NCBI GenBank assembly: GCA_013076295.1
Contig: RQOL01000718.1
Location: 1,612,001 to 1,676,000 of the forward strand
Reading direction: 5' to 3'
Length of the DNA: 64,000 nt
Source of the DNA: Sanderia malayensis
Taxonomy: Eukaryota; Cnidaria; Scyphozoa; Semaeostomeae; Pelagiidae
A program made the translations under genes and the position numbers. Below the pieces are notes generated by a model. It worked only from the letters and a program-made list of their open reading frames with translations. It did not search any database and had not been told where the DNA came from. Positions 10,037 to 20,420 of the stretch are shown one piece after another. Position 1 is the stretch's first letter. The number at the start of each line of letters is the position of its first letter.

Positions 10037-13000
10037 ATGCATGAAGTGAATAGCGACGACTTTGACGAAACATCTTACGAAGAAGATGTCGAGCAAACGG
10101 GCAGGTTCGACAACAGCAACAACAATAACAGCAACAACAACAACAATAACAGCAGTAAGCATGGCAAAGCCAGAGAGGCAATCGAGATATTGTCAGACAA
10201 AGATTCGAAAATACAGGGATTAAAGCAACAGCTTCGAGAGCTCAAGTCGAGGAATGCAGGCCTGGTCAACTGCTTGAAGAACCAAGATTCGGCAGTCAGA
10301 AAATTCGGTTCGATTGTAGCCTCGAGAGGTTCGAGTCCAATGAGTGACGCTTTGGATTTGAGTGAGGTAGATGACGTCATCGATTCAGTGTACAAAAAAG
10401 TCCTCAAAATGAATACATCGCATAATAATGATGTTGATGATGATCATGATAGGAAAGATATTGCAGAAGGTGATGGCCATAGGAGCATACGAGTGAGTGG
10501 ACAGATAAAGGTAACAGATAACAGAAGAGAAGACAAGGTAAAGAGAAAAGAAGACGATCCAGAAATTAAAGGTAAGGGAATTCTTCCAAGCAAGGAAGAT
10601 TCAGAGATATTTCGGTCCCTAGAAAATAACATAAAGAGGATTGAGGATGACATCTTCGCAAAGGAAACAGCGTTCAGACATTTGTCCCGCGAGAAGCCGA
10701 TTAATGATGAATTGTTGAGTCTCCGTCTTGAGCAAATTCGACAGGAAAGAGACAAGTTGTTTGGCATTCTCAAGCATTACGAGAAGATCATGCAGAATGA
10801 AGATCTGTTGGAAGATTCTCTGCTGGGACAGAAGCACGGTGGGTTGGTAAAGCCAATTAAAATCGACGCAGCTGTTACTATTAATAATAGCACAAAGGAC
10901 GTCTGTCCTAATAAAGAAGAATTGTTGTATCACATTGAAGAACTGAGGAAGTGTCTCGATGAAATACGAAATGCAAAAAAGAGAGGCCCCAAAGCTTCAA
11001 ATAAGTCCGCTTCGGGCTCGGAGGCAGGGGGCAGTGACGTAGACGGAACAAGGGGGACAAAAGGGCAACAGAGAAAGACCAATGGTAAAGAGCAAGTGGG
11101 AAACGGGAAAAGCCAAGCTGATTGGTTAAATACCAACGGTGAAAGAGATTCAGTGACAGTTCCAGGGCGTTCAAGGAGAAGTTCTGGTGATTCAACCAAT
11201 GGAAAGGCAAGTGGTGAAGTAAAGAATGGTCCACCACATACCAAAGATGGTTTCGATGAACGTTGTAATAAAGATGGAAGCATCGTGGCTGAGAATGTGG
11301 AGGCATTGAGAAACGAAGCAGCTCTATTTGCACGCAAACTAACAGATACAACACGCCAAAAAGAGCGTGCGTTGGCAGAGCGAAACCAGGCCCAAAAGGA
11401 TTTGATAGAGAAGATGAGAGAGAATGAACAGCTTGGTCAACTGCTCTCTACGTATCAGCAAAATGATACAAATAATGGAGTAATATTGAGAGACAGAAGT
11501 AGACCAAGAAAAGAGGTTAAGGCTGCAAATAACATCACAAGAAAAGGCATAGCGGATAAACCCATGTCGGAACAAGTAAAAATACATGAAAATCAGCTAA
11601 AGAAATATCAAGATATGCTTGACAAAGAGAGGTTTGCAGACTATGATAGTGTGAGTAGCGAGGCTGAAAGTGTGGGTAGAATTGTGTGCTGTGTGGCAGA
11701 GAAGCCTGGGGAAATAGTAAAACATCCAGTGGAAATTATGGATGAAAGGAATCATGTGACAAAGGTATTCACTCGTCGTATTGAAGAACTTGAGATGAGT
11801 AATAGGGAGGCTGAAGCAACAATGGAAAATTTGGAAGCAGAGCTGTTTCCCTTGAGAGAACGAGGTAAGATGCTCGAGGTTGCAAATGAAGAATTGGTTG
11901 TGAAAGTAAAAGATCTTGAGAGGAAATGCAATGAAAATAGAGATTTATTGCAGACACAGGTGTGTAGAAATGAAATGCTGGAGGGATTGATGAAGAAGAT
12001 TCAAGAAGAGAAGAAAGAGCTTGAGCTGAGAGTCAGAAACACAGAAGGAGAGAAGAAAGAGCTCGAGCTGAAGGTCAGAAACACAGAAGGAGAGAAGAAA
12101 GAACTCGAACTGAAGGTCAGAAACATAGAAGGAGAGAAGAAAGAACTCGAACTGAAAGTCAGAAACACAGAAGGAGAGAAGAAAGAGCTCGAACTGAAAG
12201 TCGAAAACACAGAAGGAGAAAAAAATGAGCTCCAGTTGAAAGTAAAAAGCGCAGAAGGAGAAAAGAAAGAACTCGAACTGAAAGTCGATGACTTGGAGAA
12301 GCAAGGTAAACATCTGAAAGATGACAAACACTATCAAGAGATACAATTGGCTTCTTTGGAAGATCTACTACAGAAAACAAACAATGATTTAGAGAAAGAA
12401 CAAGAAGATAGGGCTCAGCTTGAAGGCATGCTAAGTGCTGTAAGAGAAAAGGAGGAAGTTGTCTCTAAACAAGCTGACGACTTAAGAGAGAGAGTTGCGG
12501 AGCTTCAGAAACTGTCAAAAGTATATCAAGCTGAATGCAACATTGCTCAGAATGAGGAAGCATCGTTAAGACTGGATATGGATAAGGAGCTGAATAGAAG
12601 CAAGGAGTTACAGAAACAGGTGTTAGAGTTAAAAAAGACTTATGAGACTGAAAAGGAAAATGTGAGTGCTTGGAAGGACTTGAAGAATGCAGAGGAAGAT
12701 AAAAGTAGAACATTAACCAAGGAGATAGATATTATTAAATCAGAGCATGAAATAGTGAAGACAGGAATGGAAAGGGAAAGTGAAAATATGAAGGAGCACA
12801 TAGAGGAGTTAGAGAGAGAGAATGGAGTGTTAGAAAATAATAAATGCGATTTGCAAAGTAAAGTGGAAGAGCTGCAAGGTAGCAAAGATCAATTGCAGAC
12901 GAAACTTAATGCACGGAATGAAGAAATGATAGAAGTTCAAAACGATTTAGGAACAATTCGTGGAAAACATAATGATGCAAAGCGTGAGCTCAATGAAAAG

Positions 13001-15712
13001 AGCATGGCACTGTTCCAGATGAAGAGAGATGCAAAGAATGTGCAGGAAGATCATGATAAATTAAAGTTGAAGCATGAGAGTCTGGAAGAGGAGAAGAAGC
13101 AAGCAATTGAAGAAATGATCAAAGCAAACCAGACGGCAAAGAGTTTGCAGGAAGAACTCAAGACTATGGGAGACAAACTAGCAGTAGTAACAGAAGAACA
13201 TGAAAGACTTGGGGAATCCTGTTGCAAGAAAGAAGAAAGTGCAAAGAAACTAAAAAAGGAAGTAGAAGAATTATCGTTTGAAAAAGGTGCATTAGAGGAA
13301 GAAGTAATGAAGCTCAAAGAAGATGCTCTTCAACAAGGAAAAACGATGGAAGATCTCAAGAGACATTTCACGAGTAAAGAGGAATCTTTGGAAGAAATGA
13401 AGAAAAATTTAAGTGCAAAGGATGAAGAAATGAAGAAGATCACTGCAGATTGCGAATTGTTAGAGATCAGACTGATCACTGGGCGAAGGGATTTTATAGG
13501 CTTGCAGAAACAACTTGATGGTTGTTGGCAAGAAAACGATAATGCTCGCAAAAAACTAGAAGAATCGTACAATACGGTAGAAGAGTTGAGAATGAGGCTG
13601 GACAAGGCTGAAGCTGAGTGCGAGGCAAAGGATGCAGATATGAAGAACCATCAGAGTTGGTTTGAAGAGAGGGAGGCGTCGATTGAAGGCTTGAATGGCA
13701 GAATAAGTGCAGTTACAGAGCTTGTAGAACAAAAGGATAGGGAAATTGAACTACAACGAAAGCAGATTGAAGAGATGAATCAATGTCTTGATCTAAAGGA
13801 GATTGACAGACTCAGATTCGCCGAAACAGTGAGGAATCTCGACGATGAAAACAGAGAGTTAAAGGAAGAATTGAGCAGGCTACAGGAAGGTGATATTAAA
13901 CAACTGCGAGAAGAAGTATTAAAACAAAGCAATGAGAAAGTGCAGATTTCTGCAGAGCTAGATAGGAAAATTGATGAATGTCAAAGTCTCGTGTCTTCCA
14001 TGGAGAGCATGAAAGTGAAACACAAGTTTGAGATTGAAGAAAGGCTATCAACATGGAATATATGTGAAGAGTATAATAAATCATTAAAAGCCCAGTTGGA
14101 AAATTATAAAAACAGAGAAGTGAAACTGATGGAAAGTGTAAGATTAATGAAGCAAGAAGTTGGTGTGATTACGAAAGAATTGCGGAACGCTAAGGTGATA
14201 TTAAAGGACTTTCAAGCTGCACTGCTTGACAAGGATAACGACTTAAAGAAAATCAACGACGCGGTAGTTTTATTAGAAAAGTCGTACAGCGCTAGACATT
14301 TGGATATTGAGAACAAGTTGACAAAATTAAAAGCTGACTTCGATGTTTTAACAAATGAGAATAGCAAGCTAAAAGAAGAGTTAGTTGCGAGGAAGATTAA
14401 GATCGAGAAGCTGTCGCAAGGGAAAGAGGAATGCAGGAAGAATAACGATAGAAATTTACAGAAGATTAATTATATGGAGATGGAACTGAGAGAGAAGGAT
14501 AAAGAACTGTTTACTAAAGATGGAAAGTTAAATATGTTGGAAACAGAAGTTGCTAGGCTGAAAATGAGCTTTGCAAATGACGAAAAAGAGGTAGAAGATT
14601 TGGTGAATAAACTTGAAAGAACGTTACAAGATGTCAGGTTGCAATTAGGGAATGTTGAGAAAGAAAAACAACAACTGAAGAACGAAGTTGCAGAGGGATT
14701 AAACAAGAAATTAGCTACAGAAGATTCATTGAAAAGGCTGGTTGCTGGCATGACAAAATATAAAAATCTTTCTGGAAAAGACGGGTTCCAAAACAAAGAT
14801 CCCAGCGGAGAGGTTTGGGGGGATGAGGTAATGTCTGAAATGGATGATATCATTGAACGATTGAAAGAAGAAATATTTTCACTGCAAAGAGAGAAAGATA
14901 ATACTTCGAGAGAACTGGAAAAGAAAATAAGCGAAGAGATACTGCTGAGGACGTCAGAAACGATCGAAAGGGAAAATATGAAAATGCAAATGAAAAGCGT
15001 GAAGGAAGAACTTGAAGTAGTGAAAAATGCTGGCAACTCAAAAGACAAGCTGATTAGCAATGCTTTGAGAGAGGTGGAGAAGTTGACAGTTGAAAAAGAT
15101 AAAAGAAGAAAGGTATTCGAAGAAAAGGAGTCTGATTATAAACAGAAGATGGAAGAGATGTCAAGTGTTGTTAGTGCACTTGAGAAAAAGATAGCCACAG
15201 CAGTGCGAATAGCAGAGAATGAGAGGGGCGAACGAGAAGGAGTTTTGGAAGATTTGTTGAAGTCAAACAAGGAGAGCAGTCTGATGAAATACATGGAGAC
15301 AACAAACTTGAATCGAGAGAGACTCGAGTCTGATAGATGGAGGGAGCGAGCCAAGGTTTTGACAAAGGACCTGGATGATTTGCAAGAGAAATTCGCAAAA
15401 TATCGCAACAAAAGCATGCAGGAAAGAGAAGGTCTTCTATCCGTAGTGGAAAATGCGAAAGCGGAGCAGATAACGAATTTAAAAAAAGAGCTAGCAGGCA
15501 CATACAAAGACAAGTTGGCATATGAATCCAAGCTGAATGGATTGAGTTCTGAGCTGTGCAAACAGAGAGAGGAGAAGATGCGATTTCAAAAAGAATTAGA
15601 TGCTCTGAACAACCAATATCGAATGGCAAAAAGAGAATTAGTGGTTCACAAATCAGAGATTGATTGGCTGAGGAATGCGCTGGCCATGAAGACCGCTGTT
15701 ATTTCACAGTAG
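10037..15712 (+). CDS. Giant single-exon coiled-coil protein, 1891 residues
   Basis: One uninterrupted reading frame from ATG 10037 (first ATG after an in-frame TAG at 10022) to TAG 15710-15712. Residues 1-55 are acidic, followed by a poly-Asn run (10108-10155). A mixed-charge, Ser/Gly-rich region follows to about residue 430, then about 1400 residues of nearly unbroken Glu/Lys/Leu heptads to the C terminus (SEIDWLRNALAMK). Seven tandem 42-bp repeats at 12007-12300 encode EKKELELKVRNTEG-like units. No enzymatic or membrane domain is visible. Length and composition resemble large centrosomal, golgin or rootletin-like scaffolds, but similarity in such proteins is dominated by composition, so no orthologue is named. 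AATAAA follows at 15716. Convergent with MRTO4. Confidence 0.9.
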   Translation: MHEVNSDDFDETSYEEDVEQTGRFDNSNNNNSNNNNNNSSKHGKAREAIEILSDKDSKIQGLKQQLRELKSRNAGLVNCLKNQDSAVRKFGSIVASRGSSPMSDALDLSEVDDVIDSVYKKVLKMNTSHNNDVDDDHDRKDIAEGDGHRSIRVSGQIKVTDNRREDKVKRKEDDPEIKGKGILPSKEDSEIFRSLENNIKRIEDDIFAKETAFRHLSREKPINDELLSLRLEQIRQERDKLFGILKHYEKIMQNEDLLEDSLLGQKHGGLVKPIKIDAAVTINNSTKDVCPNKEELLYHIEELRKCLDEIRNAKKRGPKASNKSASGSEAGGSDVDGTRGTKGQQRKTNGKEQVGNGKSQADWLNTNGERDSVTVPGRSRRSSGDSTNGKASGEVKNGPPHTKDGFDERCNKDGSIVAENVEALRNEAALFARKLTDTTRQKERALAERNQAQKDLIEKMRENEQLGQLLSTYQQNDTNNGVILRDRSRPRKEVKAANNITRKGIADKPMSEQVKIHENQLKKYQDMLDKERFADYDSVSSEAESVGRIVCCVAEKPGEIVKHPVEIMDERNHVTKVFTRRIEELEMSNREAEATMENLEAELFPLRERGKMLEVANEELVVKVKDLERKCNENRDLLQTQVCRNEMLEGLMKKIQEEKKELELRVRNTEGEKKELELKVRNTEGEKKELELKVRNIEGEKKELELKVRNTEGEKKELELKVENTEGEKNELQLKVKSAEGEKKELELKVDDLEKQGKHLKDDKHYQEIQLASLEDLLQKTNNDLEKEQEDRAQLEGMLSAVREKEEVVSKQADDLRERVAELQKLSKVYQAECNIAQNEEASLRLDMDKELNRSKELQKQVLELKKTYETEKENVSAWKDLKNAEEDKSRTLTKEIDIIKSEHEIVKTGMERESENMKEHIEELERENGVLENNKCDLQSKVEELQGSKDQLQTKLNARNEEMIEVQNDLGTIRGKHNDAKRELNEKSMALFQMKRDAKNVQEDHDKLKLKHESLEEEKKQAIEEMIKANQTAKSLQEELKTMGDKLAVVTEEHERLGESCCKKEESAKKLKKEVEELSFEKGALEEEVMKLKEDALQQGKTMEDLKRHFTSKEESLEEMKKNLSAKDEEMKKITADCELLEIRLITGRRDFIGLQKQLDGCWQENDNARKKLEESYNTVEELRMRLDKAEAECEAKDADMKNHQSWFEEREASIEGLNGRISAVTELVEQKDREIELQRKQIEEMNQCLDLKEIDRLRFAETVRNLDDENRELKEELSRLQEGDIKQLREEVLKQSNEKVQISAELDRKIDECQSLVSSMESMKVKHKFEIEERLSTWNICEEYNKSLKAQLENYKNREVKLMESVRLMKQEVGVITKELRNAKVILKDFQAALLDKDNDLKKINDAVVLLEKSYSARHLDIENKLTKLKADFDVLTNENSKLKEELVARKIKIEKLSQGKEECRKNNDRNLQKINYMEMELREKDKELFTKDGKLNMLETEVARLKMSFANDEKEVEDLVNKLERTLQDVRLQLGNVEKEKQQLKNEVAEGLNKKLATEDSLKRLVAGMTKYKNLSGKDGFQNKDPSGEVWGDEVMSEMDDIIERLKEEIFSLQREKDNTSRELEKKISEEILLRTSETIERENMKMQMKSVKEELEVVKNAGNSKDKLISNALREVEKLTVEKDKRRKVFEEKESDYKQKMEEMSSVVSALEKKIATAVRIAENERGEREGVLEDLLKSNKESSLMKYMETTNLNRERLESDRWRERAKVLTKDLDDLQEKFAKYRNKSMQEREGLLSVVENAKAEQITNLKKELAGTYKDKLAYESKLNGLSSELCKQREEKMRFQKELDALNNQYRMAKRELVVHKSEIDWLRNALAMKTAVISQ
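12007..12300 (+). repeat. Seven tandem 42-bp coding repeats
   Basis: About seven copies of a 42-bp unit starting GAGAAGAAAGAGCTCGAGCT, encoding EKKELELKVRNTEG and variants. The last two copies are more diverged. As in the coiled-coil gene at the left edge, the unit is exactly two heptads. Confidence 0.9.
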
Positions 15713-16067
15713 AACAATAAACAAAGCTCTTGGTTCTCATGGATCTGTTCCAGCATCCATATCATAAATTGCCAGATAAACTTCATATATCTTTTTCAAT
15801 TCATTACGGATCTAAACGAATCAAATGGGTCCTCTCGAGTGAACCTGTTACTAATTCCTAATACACACCCCCTGTTTAGCGGTGTGTCATATTGACATTA
15901 GCTGCAAATAGACAGTACAATACGGGGGCAACTACGTTAATATTTCATCGAAAATTCACCAGTTATCAAAGCCAGGGCGTTCCGTAACAAAAGTATCGCA
16001 CAATGAAGAGACGACAAATAATAAGATACATATAAAATCAAGCAATATTTACCAGTAAACATTGTTA
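15713..16067. other. Convergent 3' flank
   Basis: This is about 355 bp between the stop codons of the coiled-coil gene (plus) and MRTO4 (minus). It contains AATAAA at 15716-15721. No gene or repeat was recognised; it should hold both 3' UTRs. Confidence 0.6.
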
Positions 16068-18677
16068 TCATTCATTGTTTTCAAGAATATTCATCAAATC
16101 GTCCTCTTTACTGAGTTCTTCAAAAGTCCCATCAGACGACCACATTGACATCAACCGAATGTGGAATTCTGCCATTGTTTTCTTGAACATTTTCTGAAAG
16201 AGAACGAACTTTATTCCATATATTCTCCTTAACATTCAAATTCACATCATCACTTCTCAATAACACATTATAGTTTAAATAATTAACAGATCTACGCTAT
16301 TTGATATGATTTAGCTGTATACACAATACAATATACATATGATAAAAAGATTGCAACAATAACGTTTAATTAACGTTATTATTGGCTAAAGCTATGCAAG
16401 TTATTCTGTTTGCAGTTAAGCTTAAGATATTATTAATATTTATTATTTTCTTTGTCTCTTAAATCATTTGCAAAATCTACTCTCTATTTTATGGTTTATT
16501 AAATTCTTCGACAAATCTACTTTACTTGACATGGCTCAGCAGTTTATAAAATGAATGATAAACAGAGGAAGAGATATAGCTTGGCATAGAAATCTTACCA
16601 GTATTCTGCATTGCTCTGGAGAGAGGGTCTCCCCCGCTTTACAAACAACATAATCCTCTGTTAAGTGTATCACACCTGCAATCACAAACTCATCCAATTA
16701 GAAATTGAAAACAATCATTTTTTAGCTAAGGGAACATAACCTCACCACTCAGAGAAATTTAAAGTCCATTAAAAAACAATTGTGATAATCCAGCTAACCA
16801 ATGAAGACAAAAATATTAAACAATATATAGCAAAGATACCTTTTTTAAGTTTAGTAGGAAGTCCCAGCTGTCTCATTTGAGGTTCCATAGAAAATATGTA
16901 TTGTTCAGCATCCAAGGCACCTTTGAACAAACAAAAGATAAAAGATCTATTATAGGAGCCTACAAAAACTGGGAATAAAAGCCTATGAGCTTCTCGCATT
17001 GGTTGAAGTACAAACCTCACTCACCTTCGGGCAATGTGATGTTTTCTGTTGCAGTATTGCCAGATCTTGCATAATCAATTTCTTTGAAATCGTCAAACCA
17101 TCTATAAGCAAAGACATACATTCAGAACAATGCTTAGGTATACAACTAAACAGTGGGGTTTGTAATAGTGAAAAAAGTCCTTGAGATACACTGGGGCACT
17201 TGAAAATGTGATAAAAATATTATCTGACTGCAAATTTCATTTCTTGTGGGCTTCATTCAGCCCCCTATTCCTCTTAAAGCAATGTTGTCTGCTCCACGAG
17301 ACGCTTGTGATTACTGTGCAAATGGACCTTTCATCATATTGCATATGCCTGTCTCTAAAGACGACATTGTTTGGAGGTGGACGGGATGAAGGATACGTAC
17401 AAAAGTGTCCCAAGACGTTTCTCCACTATTGTGATAAAGCAGTTACTGATGTTTATAACTGTTGAATGATTTGATGATGTAATTGCCACATTCAAGAATG
17501 TGTTTATGCTATGAGGGGTGAACGGTCTGGTGAAGAGCTGTCGTTTCATATTGAAATAACAACTGAACAAAAGGAACTTCAATTGTAAAACCCTTACTTT
17601 ACTACTTCATCTTTACTTTTATTTGTAAATAACAGACCAACATTCCCTTTTAAATGCTGCAAGAGAAAAATAAGCAAGCTCAATAGCCTGGAAAATGCTT
17701 CAGAGAACCCCATTCTTTACATGCTACATCTAGATATCTTATGACCACATTTATTGCAGACAAGAGGCAGAAACTTCATGGATGGTGTATCTGGATATCT
17801 TACAATCATATCTCTTACAGAAACTTCACTTACCTCAGTAATTCTATGCAAGTTTTCTTTATATTCATTTTCTTTTGTTTTTCCGAGAGCAAATGCCATT
17901 ACTTTATTCTTGCCAAAGAAGAATCTACAAACATGCGCAAGGAAATGGTTTGAATGATGACATGAATTGGTTTGTTTGAAAATTTGATTGATGATCAAAT
18001 CTAAACGAAATCTTTATTATCACAAGTGTCTTACATTACATGCAGCATGAAAAGGGAAAATGTGTTACCTGCTGGTTTTCCATTCATTACGAACATCCTT
18101 GATTTTATTATTTCTCATATTTTCCACAGAAAATACATATATATATGCATATTCATCGACACAGTTTTTTACCTGCGATAAAAAAACCAAACATCAAGTA
18201 AAATCTCAGGATACAATATCTGTTTCAACCAAGTGTACGTAAGTGTGCAATTATGCAAGGGGTGTGACTGTGAGATTATATTATGTTGCATAGAAACCTC
18301 CCAGAAATCTGCCCTGCCCCTTGCCTCTGCCTTTCCTCCCCCTACCCTCCCTCAACATCAACAAAACAAAGGGAGAAAACATAACATTTGTCACTTACAT
18401 TTTCAACAAGTTCACTTTTCAGTTCCATTCCCTTGCTTTTCGTCTTTGAAAGAGTTACTTAAAATAAAAAATTTATCACAATTTGCCATAGCTCAGGACA
18501 ATCATTAATGGGCTAAATCGAACTTCCAATGGCCTAATTATGGCCTAAGTCGGCCTAAGTTACAAACTTGAGATACTTCAACCAAGCAAAATAGAGCAGA
18601 TGAAATTAGAGTAGTTCCTATAAAAGACTTCACCACATAAAGACATTACCGAGCTTGTTTCTTTTAGATTTCGGCAT
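16068..18677 (-). CDS. MRTO4: mRNA turnover protein 4 homologue (60S assembly factor)
   Basis: Nucleolar relative of ribosomal stalk protein P0 that occupies the P0 site on pre-60S particles and is later exchanged for it. Nine exons: 18677-18650, 18457-18399, 18172-18069, 17924-17834, 17656-17598, 17101-17025, 16920-16840, 16675-16599 and 16193-16068. Every junction has GT/AG and matching phase, giving 233 residues (human 239). Signatures along the protein: MPKSKRNKL start, VENVKNCVDEY, FSVENMRNNKIKDVRNEWK, FFFGKNKVMAFALG, GNVGLLFTNKSKDEVVKWF, SMEPQMRQLGLPTKLKKG, LTEDYVVCKAGETLSPEQ, and a short acidic tail ending NILENNE. The tail is less acidic than in vertebrates. Its promoter faces the satellite array and MRPL1. 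Confidence 0.95.
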
Positions 18678-18741
18678 TTTCAGAAGGTTCTTATTTTTGA
18701 AATGTTCTACAGTACCTGAACGTTCTTCACAATTTGATTAC

Positions 18742-18767
18742 CACGTGAAAAATAAAATTACCACGTG
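18742..18767. promoter_or_regulatory. Two CACGTG E-boxes upstream of MRTO4
   Basis: CACGTG occurs at 18742-18747 and again at 18762-18767, each inside the same 10-bp context ATTACCACGTG, 65-90 bp upstream of the MRTO4 start codon. CACGTG is bound by Myc/Max and USF-type factors, and Myc commonly drives ribosome assembly genes. Use as a binding site here is inferred. Confidence 0.55.
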
Positions 18768-18839
18768 CTGAGTGAGTCGCTGCGCTGCGGAGGACCAGGC
18801 CAAGATATCGTGTTCAATGAGAAAGATAGGATTATATGT

Positions 18840-20405
18840 GTAGGTTACTGCGCAGGAAGGTCTATGACGTATTGATATCCACAGTGTCTGGTGTGAGGAT
18901 TAGGGTTGGGGCTAGGGTTGGGGTTAGGGTTAGGGTTAGGGTTAGTGTGGCCTAAAGGTGGGCGTGCATGCGCAGTAACATATATGGGCTATTGCGCAGG
19001 AGGACCTATGACGTAATGATATCCGCAGTGTCTGGAGTGAGGGTTAGGGTTGGGGTTAGGGTTTAAAGTTAGGGTTAGTGTGGCCTAAAGGTGGGCGTGC
19101 ATGCACAGTAACATATATAGGCTACTGCGCAGGAGGACCTATGACGTATTGATATCCACAGTGTCTGGAGTGAGGATTAGGGTTGGGGTTAGGGTTGGGG
19201 TTAGGGTTTAGGGTTAGGGTTAGTGTGGCCTAAAGGTGGGCCTGCATGCGCAGTAACATATATAGGCTACTGCGCAGGAGAATCTATGACGTATTGGTAT
19301 CCACAGTGTCTGGAGTGAGGGTTAGGGTTGGGGTTAGGGTTTAGGGTTAGGGTTAGTGTGGCCTAAAGGTGGGCGTGCATGCGCAGTAACATATATAGGC
19401 TATTGCGCAGGAGGACCTATGACGTATTGATATCCACAGTGTTTGGTGTGAGGATTAGGGTTGGGGGATAGGGTTTAAAGTTAGGTTAGTGTGGCCTAAA
19501 GGTGGGCGTGCATGCACAGTAACATATATAGGCTACTGCGCAGGAGGACCTATGACGTATTGATATCCACAGTGTCTGGAGTGAGGATTAGGGTTGGGGT
19601 TAGGGTTGGGGTTAGGGTTTAGGGTTAGGGTTAGTGTGGCCTAAAGGTGGGCCTGCATGCGCAGTAACATATATAGGCTACTGCGCAGGAGAATCTATGA
19701 CGTATTGGTATCCACAGTGTCTGGAGTGAGGGTTAGGGTTGGGGTTAGGGTTTAGGGTTAGGGTTAGTGTGGCCTAAAGGTGGGCGTGCATGCGCAGTAA
19801 CATATATAGGCTATTGCGCAGGAGAATCTATGACGTATTGGTATCCACAGTGTCTGGAGTGAGGGTTAGGGTTGGGGTTAGGGTTTAGGGTTAGGGTTAG
19901 TGTGGCCTAAAGGTGGGCGTGCATGCGCAGTAGCATATACAGGCTACTGCGCAGGAGGACCTGTGACGTATTGGTATCCACAGTGTCTGGAGTGAGGGTT
20001 AGGGTTGGGGTTAGGGTTTAGGGTTAGGGTTAGTGTGGCCTAAAGGTGGGCGTGCATGCGCAGTAACATATATAGGCTATTGCGCAGGAGAATCTATGAC
20101 GTATTGGTATCCACAGTGTCTGGAGTGAGGGTTAGGGTTGGGGTTAGGGTTTAGGGTTAGGGTTAGTGTGGCCTAAAGGTGGGCGTGCATGCGCAGTAAC
20201 ATGCTTAGGCCACTGCGCAGGAGGATTTATGACGTAATGATATCCACAGTGTCTGGTGTGAGGATTGGGGTTGGGGTTAGGGTTGGAGTTAGGGTTAGGA
20301 GTTAGGGTTAGGGTTAGTGTGGCCTAAAGGTGGGCGTGCGTGCGCAGTAGCATATACAGGTTACTGCGCAGGAGGACCTGTGACGTACGGTGTCTGGTGT
20401 GAGGA
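18840..20405. repeat. Twelve-unit satellite with TTAGGG tracts and promoter-like motifs
   Basis: About 12 tandem units of roughly 131-147 bp fill the gap between MRTO4 and MRPL1. A typical unit contains, in order, TGACGTATTGATATCCACAG, GTGTCTGGAGTGAGG, a G-rich tract of TTAGGG/TTGGGG/TTTAGGG repeats, GTGTGGCCTAAAGGTGGGCG, TGCATGCGCAGTAACATATA and GGCTACTGCGCAGGAG. Length varies mainly through the number of telomere-like hexamers. Every unit carries a CRE-like TGACGTA, an NRF1-like GCATGCGCA and a CTGCGCAG palindrome or near-palindrome. The last, partial unit runs to within about 20 bp of the MRPL1 start codon, so the array occupies the 5' region of that gene. Confidence 0.95.
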
Positions 20406-20420
20406 TCAGGGAGAACGAAA

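Noticed and set aside
10328..10338. GGTTCGAGTCC resembling a tRNA B box
   Set aside because: It lies inside the coiled-coil coding frame, with no A box, acceptor stem or anticodon arm at the right distance.
11945..15629. Several minus-strand reading frames of 100-196 codons rich in Phe/Ser/Leu
   Set aside because: They are mirror images of the Glu/Lys-rich coiled-coil gene: antisense of GAA/GAG/AAG gives long Phe/Ser/Leu frames without splice sites or motifs.
18840..20405. CRISPR-like or chromosome-end array
   Set aside because: Units are contiguous with no unique spacers, and genes continue on both sides, so neither CRISPR nor a terminal telomere fits in this eukaryotic window.
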